Below are positions 48,608-62,645 of a stretch of 64,000 nucleotides of DNA, piece after piece (the first letter of the stretch is position 1; each line of letters opens with the position of its first letter). The stretch covers positions 737,001-801,000 of the forward strand of contig JALJCO010003012.1 in the NCBI GenBank assembly GCA_023101725.1, in the 5' to 3' direction. Under the pieces are notes generated by a model. The model saw only the letters and a program-made list of their open reading frames with translations. It was not told the DNA's origin and ran no database searches. A program made the translations under genes and the position numbers. Source of the DNA: Atherinomorus stipes (Eukaryota > Chordata > Actinopteri > Atheriniformes > Atherinidae).

Positions 48608-51600
48608 CTGAGTTTTAAGGAGACAAGAGAAAAAAGAGAATAAAACAGATTATTAATGATTGGGATATAACGGTACATGTAGAATAATTCTGAAACATAT
48701 TCCATTTTCTGATTAATTTAAAGTTATCTGTAATTTTCTGCAATATGGTCTGTTCTCAGTTTTTGAATAATCATCCTTAGATGTGTTTGTGATTTCTTTT
48801 TATGGGTATCAACACTTCATAACTATTCTAATTCAAACAGTGCTTTGGATAATAAAAGTTGTTTGCCTGCTGATAATCTTTGAAAAGGAGAGAGAGGTCA
48901 TACCAACTACTAATGCTTGCATTTCAGTCTGTTGATGATTAAAATCTTTCTCTCTAACTGAACCCTATAAAAACAGGTTGAGAAAAGAATGTACAAAGTA
49001 GCTCCTATGGAGCGGCAATCAAATTCACAAAACTGTGCAGATTAGCAAACAGCACAGTACTGACACCAGGTTAGGCCTGTGATTTCATATAGACTAGAAC
49101 TAGCCTTTCATATTTAATAACATCAAATGTCACCAAAACAGCTAATAAACAGGGGTAATGACCAATCATGTTCATCAAACAACTTCTAGGAAGAGAGTAC
49201 AGAGTTTTCTTCTATATATATAAAAAAAAAAGTAGGTTGGAGGATTCTTCAGTCATTAATTATGTCAGTCTTGGCTTGTTTTTACCAGTCAGCAGTTACT
49301 AATTATGCAACAGCTATTAACCCCATTGAGGTATGGCTTTAACTCTGTAGATTCCAGTGAAATTTTATACAAGTGAAAAAATACATCAGTAAAGCTAATC
49401 TGTAACATTAATTTGTTGTCTTTCATAACACAAGAAAGGCAGAAACAAAAAGCCAGAGACAGATCTAGACAGAAAGAGCAAGCTTCCATGAGGAATGATG
49501 TTTGGAATACCAGTGAGATGTTATCAATCCTGGGTGGCTGCCCATCTTTCAATCCCTTGCTGCTTCAATTTCTTGGCTTTTCAAGAGACACAAATGCTAA
49601 GGTACCGGCAAACACGATGCAGACAAATCCTTACACAAACACAATCATTTCATGTTGGAATTGGCCATAACTTCTTCATAAAAGCTCAAGAAACTAAGCT
49701 CTATTGCCACTTTAGGGAGAAAAAAAACAATCTTGTTCAGCTAAATGCAACAAATGAGAACAACTTGTGCATGCCAGTGTCTTTTCACTTGATACTGTAC
49801 CAGCTCCTTTCAGATGCTTGCGTGTAAATGAGCTAGCATTAAAAGAAAGCTTTAAAGAGCCATGTTACCCTTTAACCCAATCCACCTGCTGCTTAATTCT
49901 CTCCCTTTTTCTACACTGCCTCTCCCTAACAACAAAGCTACAAAGCAATTAGAGGATTAATCCGCAACAATCCAGAGCTAAACAAAGCCGGTGGGAGGGA
50001 CAGTAAAAGCGTGAGGAATGAAATCAAACATGAGTGTGAGTGTGTTTTGAGGATGCATGTGTGTGCACGCGCCAGAATCAGGTTTAATCTGACATATCCC
50101 AGAGATGAGTCCGTGGGACTAGTGATAGATTAAAAAAGAGAAATTAAGTTTCCTGTCTCTGTGTCTCACTTGATGTCTTTCTATTCATCAGATTAAAACA
50201 AAAACACAAGAAGGAGAAAATGAATTTTAGTGCTTATCAGTTCAGTATGAATGTGGCAAGAGGCAGGAAGGAAATACGAGAATATATATAAAACAAAATA
50301 TTCTCCCAAGCATAAACACAGAGTCAATGTAAGGGTAAAGCATAGCTCTGTAGGAAATAGTTTCATTTTTACTTCATTATGAAATTATACAAAAATTAAC
50401 TGCAAAAAGGGAAGAACAAGTACCAGTAATAGTATGGTATGCTACTACAGCATCAGTTGAATGAATATGATTAAAATATAAAATCTGTTTTCTTGTTTTT
50501 GTGATTTTTAGCCTAAGGCGCACATCTTAAAGATAACAGCTGTGGTCCTCTACAGACCACACCTCCTACATGCAAACACTCCGGCTTTCATGTGCACTCC
50601 AACCGTAATTGCAAAAACATTATCAGCAATTAGCCCTGCATTCGAAAGAAGCACAGAGATGAAACGGGGCAAATGTGTCAAGCCACAAGATTGGGTGGTA
50701 ATAACACACACACATTGTTTAACCATTAATGTAACTCTTAATTTTCAACATTTCTCACATGAAAAATAAAGAAATTGGTAGTTGGGAAACAAAAAATAAA
50801 GACTTGACTGTACATTCACTTGAATTACAGCTCATTCGGCTTGTTACCATAAATCACCCATTACATGCGCGCAGTAACAAACAGAACACTGTGCTTCCTC
50901 CTGCAGTTAAACATATATATCATTCATATTTTCCTGCAGAGTCCAACTTTCAAAAGCTTATGCTAAATGTGATTGTGGGTAAAGCTCCTCAGAAGCAGTG
51001 CGTCTGAGAGCTAATGCGTTACATACGACAGGATTTACTACTTGTCAGTGGTGTCATTTCACTGCTTATTTCATTGGGGAGCAACCTCCTTTTGAATTGT
51101 AACTCGGACATAAAACACTGGTTTATGAATTATGCATCTCTTTAAGAATGAAATAACGTCTTATGGTTAAGCCAACGTGTTAAGCACTTGGCACTGACAT
51201 ATCACCCTCACTAATGCTAACAGGTTAGCAGCTGTTTACATGTGTGCTGCCCACCAACAATACCAAAACTGTGTTGTTTCTGATTCTAATGGTGCTCATT
51301 ACTTTGGGCAGCAGCAGAGCTGTGACAGAGCATGTTGCAACGAATGTTTGATGTTAAATATATTCAAGCTTTTTGCTTCCAGCTGGATACACTTGTGCAG
51401 TTTGTTTATAAAATGTGCTGATTGAAAAGCAGATGGAAACTAAAGACACATTCAGAAAAGTGATCATAAGTGCATGCTACAAAATATCATAGCTAAAAGG
51501 GTAGCTTACTGTGTGTAAGAACAGAAATCGACTATCCTGAACATGTGTTTACTCAGTGTTTCCGTGATATGTTGTGACTCAGAATATGTTGCATTGCAGC

Positions 51601-54600
51601 CTGGTGCTTTCTGAGTTATCCTGACTGATTCGGCATGTTCTGGTTGATCTTTTTTTGAGCAGGAAAAATAACATATTTCATCTGCTGGCAAGCAAATCTA
51701 TTTCCTTTAATTTATTTTTAAAGTTCAAAGTAATATTTCAGATCCTGAGATGCTACAGGCGCAGAGTAACAGCGACTTGTAATAAGTTCTATCAGAGCTT
51801 CTTTTAGGTTTATTCCATCTTCATGCTTTCACACCTTTCACAGCAGTACTGCCCGCTTCTCCCTCTTTAAAGACATATCACATTACTACCAGCTAAGAAA
51901 CATTCCTCCTGCTCTCCCCCACTGACTTCCTTCGCTCTGCTAACCAACCAGACTACTTTCATTTGTGAGAGAGCGATAGGCAGACAGATACATAGAGAGA
52001 AACTAACAATGAAGCTCAGGTTTTTCCACACCGCAGAAACAGTTCCCTTCTTTTAACAGGAGAACAAAAGAGATGGCCTGAGCCGCTCCTACCTCTGTTT
52101 TTTAATTAAGCATGTCCCCTTGCTTTCACACATATGCACACGGACACAGGCTGACACACACTCCGCACACAAACACACACGGACAGACACACATAACATT
52201 AAGGTAATTAAAGTGGCAGATCAGATCCAGTGAAAGGCAAATAATAGCCCAGGAATGCCTGCTCTGGACACCGTGAGTTCTGATGGGTGAAAGGGGCTAA
52301 GAGACTCCTTAGCCTTTTGTTTTTCTCCCCCCTCCCCTTTGCTCTCTTTCCACTATCCTTCCATCTGCTTTTCAGTAGCTCCCTGAGAGACAGAGAGGCT
52401 GTCTGCAGGAGGGGATTTCTCTCTTTTTTTTTCGCCCCCATTTTTTCTTACAACTTCTCTGCTTTCTGTCAGGCCCAGATTAATCATAGCATGCTCCCAT
52501 TTCAAAAGGATGTAGGATTATGTATCTTGCTGATGTTAAAAAAATAGTAAACCACTAAAACAAATAGGTGGCAGAAAACAGGCTAATACTACATATCCTG
52601 CAATTTTTTTGTCTGCTCATTGGAGGTTAAGACTTCAACATGTGAACAACATGCGGACCTGAGCGACAGAGCAGGTGGTGATGTCAGTCTCCTCCCAGTT
52701 TTGTCAGAATATCACACTGATAGTTCCAGTTGCAGCCCCTTACAGTACATGACAAACCTGTAATTGCAGTGTCGCCACGCTGCTGTCTTTGTTTACACAG
52801 AGATCTGCTGGGTTCAGCTTTTTCATCAGTTGCTGTCTGACATTTCACTGCAAAGGCAACAAGTGCCTTTAATACTGTGAATATTTATGTTTAAACACTG
52901 GAATTAAGCAGACCTGTGCTTTGTGATGTGGTCATCTTAAGGTCTTAAGGGTTTTTTTTTTTCTTGTCTTAGCATAACATATCCCATAACGGGTAACATT
53001 ACAGACACACAGGGACTGGATCTTTAAGGTGACCCATGAGAGCAACTAAAGTCAAACAACAAAGTCAGGGGACAGCGTGAAACTACAGCTATGTGTCCAA
53101 TCCTTGAGGTCTCCCAGAAGGTCGGCTCTCTCCCTGCATGTGGCCTCTCAGTCTAACACCAAATCTTCTATCAAAATGTCACCAAGCGTTAGCCAAAGAC
53201 AAAGGGAAAGGACGGTGTGAAAGCCTCTGCATCCATCTCCCACTGTCAGAACCATGAATAGGTCTACTCTGGTCTAATTAGACCTGTTTATTTGTTGCCA
53301 TGCAGAAACGGAGGGATGGAAAACAAAGTGGATGAAGGAGGAGGGGAATTATCTCTTTCCTCACAATGCAAGAGGAGGTTCGGCGTCCATCAAAGAGCGC
53401 TGATGTACGCATGCACAAACACATACGCACATGTGCACACAATCACAGAGGAGGGCCTAATGCTCTCTGTTTAAAGTCTTAAAAGAAAGGACATTGGGAG
53501 AAAATTACTAAAGGATGAGGAGGAGGGTTTTTTGTGTGTATTCTTTACTTCTTAACCTCACAAAGGGTTTAACGCAGCCCCTGTTTGTTGCCTGGAGGTG
53601 TAATATTAGCCACAAGATTCCGTAGATCTCTCAAGTGGCCCCCACACCCAGTTATGTCTGCCTGTCCTCTTCCTTGTCTCTCTCTTGTGAGCAAAGGCCT
53701 TTATTATCAAAAGACACCTTATCATTATTGCGAGGAACATCCCAGACACCTAAAGCACCACTTTATATAACACAGGAATCTTGTTGGACAAATTAACAGC
53801 GCTGTTTGAAAAGCCTTCCAGCAAATCCAAATCAGAATCATGCTTCACATGATCAATGAGACTAGATTGTAGAAGGAGGCAGAAGAAAGAAGAGAAGATT
53901 TAGGGGAGGCGGGGGGGTAAAAAGAAGGAGTGTAGAGGACAGAGGCAGCCTTTTTTTGTGTTAGAGCAGGTATGCAGGTTCTATCCCTCAGGTTGATGAC
54001 AAGTAAATTGGTCTCATTGGTTGCTCAGGTAACCTTACACCCAACTCCCCTCAGGCACGTACCTGATATTTCATTGTTGGAGGGGGGAGAAAAACAAAAA
54101 CTGGGTGACACTGGGGGAGGGGGGGGGGCAACAAATGAGGTAGGAGAGTTATGGGAAACAAAAGCTGCATAGAGCAGTATGCAAACATTATGCAAAGTTG
54201 TTGACTAGATGGGAAAAAACAGCGAATCCATGCACCATGGTGGATTTTTTTTTCTCTCCCCCTGCTCTTAAAGCAACAAGCAGTGGATCCTAAAATCTGA
54301 TCCTGGGTCAGATTACAGCAGCCTCTGTCCTAATTTTAAACTGAAAGAAGTGAAAACAGCATATGCTCCAGTCAGCGCTCGGATGCAACCCCTTTTAAAC
54401 AGTTCCTATTCGGTTTAAGATAAATTTGTTCCCATTTTCCATTTCCAGTTTTTCATTATGACACTGAGCATGTGTATCTTGGGTCAGTGTCAGTGTTTAT
54501 GTACTGCTTACACATCCTCACACAGACAAAGTTTAATGGATTTACGACAAGTTTGACTGGATTTAACGTTCTTACACATGAACTCTGAGCTTACACAGTC

Positions 54601-54954
54601 CTGTCTAAATATATGCAAAAAAAAAGAAAACCTCATGCCTTTGAAGAGGCAATATTTCAAGCTGAACTCAAACTGAAACATGAAAATAAACAGTCAGACA
54701 CTGCTGGGTCCCAGTCACCACTTACTGCCCTTGCTAAAGATTTTTCCAGCATCAAAGGCGAAGCCAATCTACATAGCTAATGCCTCCACTTTTTTTCCCC
54801 CTCCCTTTGCTGGAACTCAGAACAGCAAAGACCGAGAGGAGTGAGAAAAAAAAAGTGGGGATTTTTCTTTTGCCGACAATCTGGAAACACTCTCTAGTTA
54901 ATTAGGGTTGATTGGAAATGAACCGCACAAACAAAGGGCAGCCTATGCCCCGAC

Positions 54955-55090
54955 TATTACAACCATGCGCGTGAGTGTACGTGGGCGCGCAGGGTTACTA
55001 AAGCCACCTCAGGAGTGCGCGCTGGTGGAGGCTCCGCGCTCTAAACTCTTCCGCTCGCTCTTTTTCTCTCATTCCCCTCAACCAAGCGCG
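54955..55090. promoter_or_regulatory. CpG-dense spot, candidate promoter for zfhx4 or a divergent transcript
   Basis: About thirteen CpG dinucleotides fall within roughly 130 bp (several GCGCGC-type clusters), far above the rest of the window. It lies 6.4 kb upstream of the first coding exon. On the plus strand, a stretch ending GGCAAGAAG|GTAATT at about 55233 could be a donor of a divergent transcript. No TATA box or initiator is evident, so this is an inference from composition and position only. Confidence 0.3.
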
Positions 55091-57629
55091 CACACAGACC
55101 TCCCCCCACCTTTCCACCTTCACCCTCCCCACCACCACCAGCAGATTAAGAGAATGCTCAGCCGAAGAATGTGTGACGACCTCCACTGCCAAGGAGCAAA
55201 ACTTCCAGCCCCTGATGCCACAAAAGGCAAGAAGGTAATTAAGTTTGAAAGAATAGAAGCACTGCCGCAAACAATGCGCCAGTGTCCATGGGGAGGGATA
55301 TATGTGTGTGCATGTTGGGGGGGGGGGGGTTGAGAAGGGGGCGGCAGAAAAGCCATTAACATTCAGTGGCCGGGTGAAAGAGAGGAAGGAGGGCAAAGGG
55401 GAACAGAGGATGGCATTCTCTCTCTGTGAGCTTCTCGCTCTCTTTCTCCATCGCAGCACGACTTGTCTGTTCATTCTCCTTATTTATCTCTCGTCTTTTT
55501 ATTTTCTCTCAATCACCCCAACATCTGGTTCAGACTTCTCACCCCTCCCTTATCACCCCTTCAACACACTGCAGCAGCTCTCTAATGCTCTTTTTGGCCC
55601 TTTCGCTGTTCCCCGTTGTCCCCGGGGTGCCCCCCCTGCAGACAACACACACGGACAAACGCAATCACACACACCCTCCAGCTCTTGATTATCTGCTTTG
55701 CAAAGCTAAGTTGGACACTTTGCATAAACGTAACAGGTACACACACAGCATCCATGTTGGTTACCATCTGAGAGTGCTAAGAACAAACTAGATTACCACA
55801 CTACACACACATACACATGCAGGAGGTTTCACAACATACAACCCCCCCAAAATACACAGGCAGCTTTCATCTTTTCTGCCACATCTCCAGAACAGCAGTT
55901 TAACTCAATTAGCAAAGAATGTAATTTTATTTACAGACTCCCAAGTAATTTGTAATACACACACACACTCATACACACAGACTCACAGTTTAAGCAAACT
56001 GTCCCTCTCCCACGTGGTTGGAGCTAAGAAAGAAGTATTCATTGCTCATGCATGTGTGTCAGTCTCTGTGTGTGTGTGTGAATCCGAGTGTGTGGGTGTG
56101 CTGGTGTGTACATGTGTGTTCGGACAGTGGAAAGATCATGAGACACATTTACGTCAGATGAGTGAATCAGACAAACCACCGCTAATTTCAATGAGGGATT
56201 CTTCTGAGGACAGAAGGAGGGTGAGAATGAGAAGTTGAAGGGTCAGCGGAGGTGTACAAACACCGGCAACAATAGTTCCGGAAAGCATGTGTGCATGCTT
56301 TGTGCAGAGTTGAGGAAAGTAAGTCGCCAACTAATTGTTGTGTCGTGGCGTTATGTGTTTAGTAATCTGCCTCTATTTGTCTCTGCATCTCACCAGAGAC
56401 ATGGATTAGAGCTAAAATGATGACTGCTTAATCCTTGATTTGCCTGTGCTAAATAAATATTAATCTAGCCTGCTCATCATGCTCTTGTAAGGTACAACGT
56501 ACACAATATGAGAGGGCTTAGCTGTTACATAAATCATAGCCTTATCTTTTGGATGAGGCAAAAGCATGAACCATACGCACACATACACACACACGGACCT
56601 CTTCTCTACACACCAACTCGAAGGGGGTGGCAGGGTGGGATTATTTGCCAAGAGAAATTAATAATCCTGCTAAATACAAAGCCTGGAAAAAAAAAATCTC
56701 TAAAATACATGTTTCCCTTGGGGTGTGTAGATACACACAATTATATGCCAGCACAGGAAAAATTACAAATATCACTCGTTTGTGTTGATTCAGACCCCTC
56801 TCTATCTCTCACCCTGCCTCTCAGCAGGTTTGTTTGGAAAAAACACAGTTGGGAACATGAAAAATGAAAGCTGCCATTGCTGAACCCCCCTCTCCCTCTC
56901 TCTCTCTCTTTCTCTCTTGCACACACAGACACACACTTAAATTGACAAGGCCGTGGCAGTGCAGCGCAGAAGAGGTTAAGCAAACACTGTCCACGTCAGT
57001 CAAGGATAGTGTGCACACACTAACGGGCAGACACAGAGACCAGTCTCTGACGCAGGCATTTCATATCCACCTGGCAAATATAAATGACTGGTTATACTGC
57101 ATCGACCATGAGCCTCAGATTCTCTGCTTGTTTTATGCTAAGATAAGTGCCACGCTTGTGAAACAACTTGTGTGTGACTTATTTGGAGGCTCAAAATAGC
57201 CTATATACGACTTATTCTTTAAATACTTGGCACAGCAGCCTGAAATTAAAAACATGAAGTAATTTTCCAGTGCTGAAATCTGTTTTGCAAGACCAGTAGG
57301 TCCCACTGATACCCTGAAGGCTATTATTAAGCATTACAAACTAATGTAGCAACTCTCGCTACTTGTTGCCAAATCCCTTTTAAGGGGAAAAAAAAATGTC
57401 CCAAATTTTGCCCTATTTGGTGAAAGATGTCTATCAGTATCAAGTGACCAAAAAACATGTTGGCAGAACAGTAAATCATAGCGTAGCATACAATGTAAAA
57501 GCCAGAGTGTTTTACAAGCTAGCTGCTAGCTGGCTGGCTCAAATTCTTGTTATTACTCAATTATGGCCTGAACAGGTAGGGACACCTCGTCTCTCCAGCG
57601 TGTCAAAGTCAGCTGATTTACGTTTGCTA

Positions 57630-57720
57630 AATGAGAAGAGAAGAGAAGAAGAAGAGAAGAGAAGAGAAGAGAAGAAGAGAAGAGAAGAGAAGAGAAGAGA
57701 AGAGAAGAGAAGAGAAGAAG
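57630..57720. repeat. (GAAGA)n pentanucleotide repeat
   Basis: About 90 bp of pure-purine GAAGA units with a few GAAGAA slips. Open frames across it are repeat artefacts. Confidence 0.93.
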
Positions 57721-60700
57721 GACTGAGAGACACCTTGCTGATTGTAACACATTTCTGACATGCCAACCAGATCTTCTACTTCTTTTCCAGGGGTAACAAT
57801 AAAGTTTAAAGTTCAAACTCCCGCTGTTTTCTAAAGACGGTACTCGGCAGGACCCTGGCCCTGTCATTATCTTCATAAACATAATCATAGGGCAGGTATC
57901 CTGACTGACGCCACAAGCTATGTGCACCTCACTTAAACATCTCTTGAGCACTTCTCTGACACGCCACAAAAAGGCCATTAACGTCTCAAGCCTTGTAACG
58001 GGAAGAATGTGCTCACCTTATACTAGAAAAAGCACAAATTAACAGACATTTAGGCACACAAAGGTGGGAGCGGGAACGGGGATATGTGGAAAAACACACA
58101 ATACCTTTTGGCTTTCCAAGAGAATGAATACTCGTGACAGGTCTAATTTCTGGACCCAGGGAATTACTAATTAACTTAAGCTTTCAGCTCTCTATTTAAT
58201 TAGAGAGGTCTCCAAATGAACTTTAGACCAAAGCCATTTGCTTTTTAAACAAACCCCCTTTTTCTGACAGCTGTTGTGCGTTTGCCCTCTTCTCACAAAA
58301 AAACCACAAGGAGAGCACGGTTGTTATTTATGCCGTCATAAGCTCTTTTTCTGGTTACTGTAGGAGGGTAAAAAGAGAACGGAGAGAGGAAAGGGAGCAC
58401 AATATATTTTTAAAAATGAGCAATGGAGTTGAAAAGTGTACATTTTAATTGGATTTCCCTGCAAACAAACAACTGTCAGATGTAATTAGCATGGTTTTAG
58501 ATTAACGCCACAATATTCCTTTATCAAATAAACACCATGTCACACAGATCTAGGGCCAGCCTGCTGAGAAGAAACAGAGATAAAATGGACCCATTACGTT
58601 AGCGCTCACTGTAGGAAATAACCACTATTAGATATAAGAGAGATAGCAACACATTTAAATCGAACATGCTCAGAAAATGAAGGCTCGTTTCTCTCTGTAT
58701 ATTTGCATGTAATTATGTGTGGTGCATTGCTCTTTATGTGACAGCCACAGGGTTGTGGAGGCCAATGACAAGGCAGCTGAGGGCCAGAGTCGGTAATATC
58801 TCTTTTCTGCACCCTCTTAAATACACAAAAGCATAGATATTTTGCTTACTGCAAAGCAAAACCACATTCAAACAGACATGGTATTCATTTTTAAAACTAA
58901 ACATATGAAAGGGGAAAGGAATCACCCAAAGCTACAGTATCTAAGAAAAAGTCTGCCTTTCATTTAAGAGTATTCAAAACGGATAAGTCTCCAACAAGCC
59001 AACAGACCAGCAGACCATCTATCACCAGATTGTGACACTTGTTTAGGGATTGTGTTAAGGAAGACCTCCATTCTTCAACATACTTTGCTTTTTTAACAGT
59101 TCCTCCAAAGCCTTCGTATATCTGCTCATCTTTGCTGGGATGAAACAAGGCAAAACTCCCTTCTTTATTTAGTCTAGGTGCAGAGAGCTGATACATCAAT
59201 GAAACCGCTGACAAAACTAGCCCTGTTAATACCTACAATTTCATATACAAGAACATTCCAGCGCCTGTTCTGCTCTTCTTCTTTACTGTCACAGAAAAGG
59301 GGAGTCTTGTTTTTTTTTTCCCCCTCTCTCTCTTTCTTTTAAAAGCAAATAATTAAAGATTATTCCACAGCTGGTGCCAGGCCAGAAAAAGAGGTAGGGT
59401 TTGAGAGGGATAGTGTTGGTTAAAGCCTCCTCAGGGAGTTGTGGAGACACATGCTTGCCTGTATAGACACACAATGGAAAATAAAATATCCTCACTCCCC
59501 CCTTTTTTTTTCTTCTTTCACTATTTTACTTATAATCTCGCCATTAAAATAGGACACAGCTACTTATTCAAGCGTAATTTGTATTTTTATCTGAAACATA
59601 CCCTACAGCATCACTGTTGTGCAGGCACTACAGTCAAACTGTGTTTATAACAGCTTTGATGCAGGTTCGGTTTAAACGAGAGGAATCTGAGTTTCACCAA
59701 TGAAAATAGGAGTTTCCATGCAATCCAAATCAAATTCCTTGGTATATTCATTTCATCTCTCATTACACTGTTTGTTTAAAACCACTAGTCATGCATAATT
59801 AATTAGCCACTTATTCCCCAACGAACCTTGCCAATGGCCTTGATATCCACATGCTATTGCCTACAGGAATATCACATGCCTATCATGTCACAGACCTGCA
59901 AAGTACATGCATATGCTGGCATGCATACAAATCACGGTCATAATACAGTTCATTTGATGTGCATAGACTGATGATTTTGTTTTCTATTGATACTGTATCC
60001 TTTCCTTCCTATTCCTCCATCTTTCCTTGAGGTCTATTAATGTGCACATCTTGTGACTGGCCTCTCTGCCTTTTCAATCCTCGCCTTTGTCTTTGGCCAA
60101 CAGGAAAGAGAATGTATCATTTGTCATGAGACGTCTTGTGCTATTGTGGGGTGTCTTTTCTCAAACCTGGAGAGACTTAGTCATTCATCAACATTTTGTT
60201 TTTCGCTCTGAGCTCAGAGATCGCCCTTTAACTTGAGCTTGAATGAAGTAGTTGTGCATATTTTTCATGTTTTTTGTTTTTGTTGCTTTTTATTTAATCT
60301 ACCAGCTTTCGTATCTCTGAAAATACTTCTGAGAGCAATCAATAGAATGTGCCATATAACCTTTTGCACCACGCATTGTTTGGTAGGTAAGTGCAGGAGG
60401 GACAAAGCTTTCTAAAATAAAAAGCTGCTGAACGCTTTGTTGAATACGGAAGATGAGGACTTTGAGGCACTCACATGGACCTGAAGAGCTGAGCAATGTC
60501 CTTCACGTTGAATGCATCAAGAAGTATGGAGGACAAACAGTGTCACAGCCTGAAAGGCAACAGCCGCTAAAAGTGCACACCAATATGAAAGAATAAGATG
60601 AGAATTACCAGAAATATACCGGGATAATCCAACGGTTTCTTTTTGCATTCAGACTACCTCATATTTGAAAATGACCTCCCAATACCTGCCCCCCCAACTA

Positions 60701-61137
60701 AGGAAGAAAAAGACATCAACTAATGATGACAGATGAAACAAAAAGCAATAGAAAACATGAGACAGGCACATACAGGGGACACATACAGGCCTCGCATTTT
60801 TCATCAGCCCATTTCATTTGACCTAAACCTGAGAATCCCTGCCACCCCCAAGGCCCACAGGACCCCAGATCAAACAGAGAGAGCACTCCAACACACGGCC
60901 CTGATTGTTCTTTCCCCACCCTACCAAATTCCCCCACTTCCACTTTGAAATGAAAAGAATAAACATATTATTCTAAATGAAATACCCAGACCCGTGTTTT
61001 TCCATGGCTAATATCCTGTACGGGATGGCTGATGCAAAATAGGCAGGAGAGCCTGAGAACGGGATGGAGCACAGAGGGGAGAGAAAAATCCCCCCTCTTT
61101 CTATTTTCCCTTAAGAGACTGATGAAGGCTTGTTGAG

Positions 61138-61166
61138 ATGAGAGAGAGAGAGACAGACATTGAGAG

Positions 61167-61200
<34 letters not shown>
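61138..61200. repeat. (GA)n microsatellite
   Basis: GA repeats with a short interruption near 61153-61168. Confidence 0.9.
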
Positions 61201-61203
<3 letters not shown>

Positions 61204-62612
61204 ACGCAATCCTGACTGGCGCTGGACCAACAGCAACAAAAACATTTAGATAACCGCGCTCAATAATGAATGATTTCAATGAGGACAAAAATTACATTTC
61301 CTACAGATAACATGCCCCCTTCCCATAACAGAGCCAAAAGAGCCTTGAAACCACGTCATGCTCAAGAGTGGTGCACTGGAGTATTATGTTAGGGGAGGGT
61401 TGTAGTAACTATATTAGTATCCTTTTACCTCGCCGGAGACAGTACTTTTACTGGTTGTAAGAAAACAGCGCTGGCATATCTGAGAGAGTCGAGGAGAAAC
61501 ACAGAGCCTGCATGACAACTCAAGCAGCTTCACGGGAAAAGCAACAAATCTCTCCTCAACTGACTCGGTCTGTTACAGCACTACCAACGGCGTGGCTCAA
61601 ACGATTACTGATCTTCAATACACGCTGCAAGGGCCACTCAAAATAAAACTGCACGCACACATGACCGAGGATCACGGCAACACACTTGATCCTCGCAGGT
61701 GGTGCGGGTCACAGTGAGAATGCCATCCCCACCTTTCCCATCCACTAAGCACTCACTTCCTTTCATGCCAAAGTCTGTCAAGTTGCTTGAGAGGGGAAGA
61801 GGCAAGAAAAGAGGAGATATAGCGTGGAAAGGAGGCAGAGAATAAGAGAGGGAGTCTTTGTCCTCCTCCACTCAGCTCCAGCACGTTTCCTCCTCGGGTC
61901 TGTCCAGGATTAGCATATGAAAGGCAAGGGAAGGCGTGCAAAAGGTCAAAGAAAGAGGATCCTGTCCAATGAGAGACAACAAAAACAGGCCACACCGGTC
62001 TTTGTGCCGTTCGTGTTCTCCACCACCTAACCTCATAGCCCTCCCTCAACCCTGGATCATTTCCATACGCCAGATGATGACGGTTGATCATAAATTACTC
62101 ACAAAGTCGCGCTGGGTCATATGGAAGTCACGGTGGCAATTTTAAGCCGCGTCACCACCCCTTCGCTCCTTCCTAGCGCCACCACACACACAGAGGCGTT
62201 CACATAAAACACACCTGCCTGGCAATTTCACAGTTGCCTCTGCCCAGATGATATCCGATCAAATCCTCGGCAAACATCTCAATAAAGGAAAATGTAAGAG
62301 CAGTGTAGTTTGGTTTGATCCACGAAAAGCCGCTCCCTTCCTTCCATGTAAATGCTACCTGAGCCACAACCATCCACTACATAATTGTACACTCCAGTGC
62401 TTTAGGGATCCAGTTTAGTATATACATGCAGGCTTAGGGAGTTCACCAGCCTCCTCAGTTACTCTATTATCATACATATTGCTTCACATGACAGCTTCCA
62501 TCTGCTGGCATCCGAACAAACACCCCAAAACACCAGCCTGGTTTTTCCGGGGGTTCTCCCGAGCACACGCAGTGGTGTACCGGTAGCGGTCTGAGACACA
62601 GGGTGTGGAGGA

Positions 62613-62645
62613 CAGAGAGGGAGAGAGAGAGAGAGAGAGAAGAGG
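62613..62645. repeat. (GA)n microsatellite
   Basis: A GA tract within a purine-rich stretch. Confidence 0.9.

Noticed and set aside
46472..48643. Plus-strand open frames of 100-180 codons opposite coding exon 1
   Set aside because: They are antisense shadows of a GC-rich coding exon whose minus-strand frame is clearly the real one.
54908..55333. 141-codon plus-strand open frame over the CpG-dense spot
   Set aside because: Low-complexity Pro/His-rich composition with no recognisable domain. It may overlap a non-coding transcript but is not supported as a protein.
58003..58030. A six-base 'microexon' (acceptor TTTTTCTAG, then TATAAG, then donor GTGAGC) on the minus strand
   Set aside because: The sites look good individually, but such pairs arise by chance and nothing else supports it.
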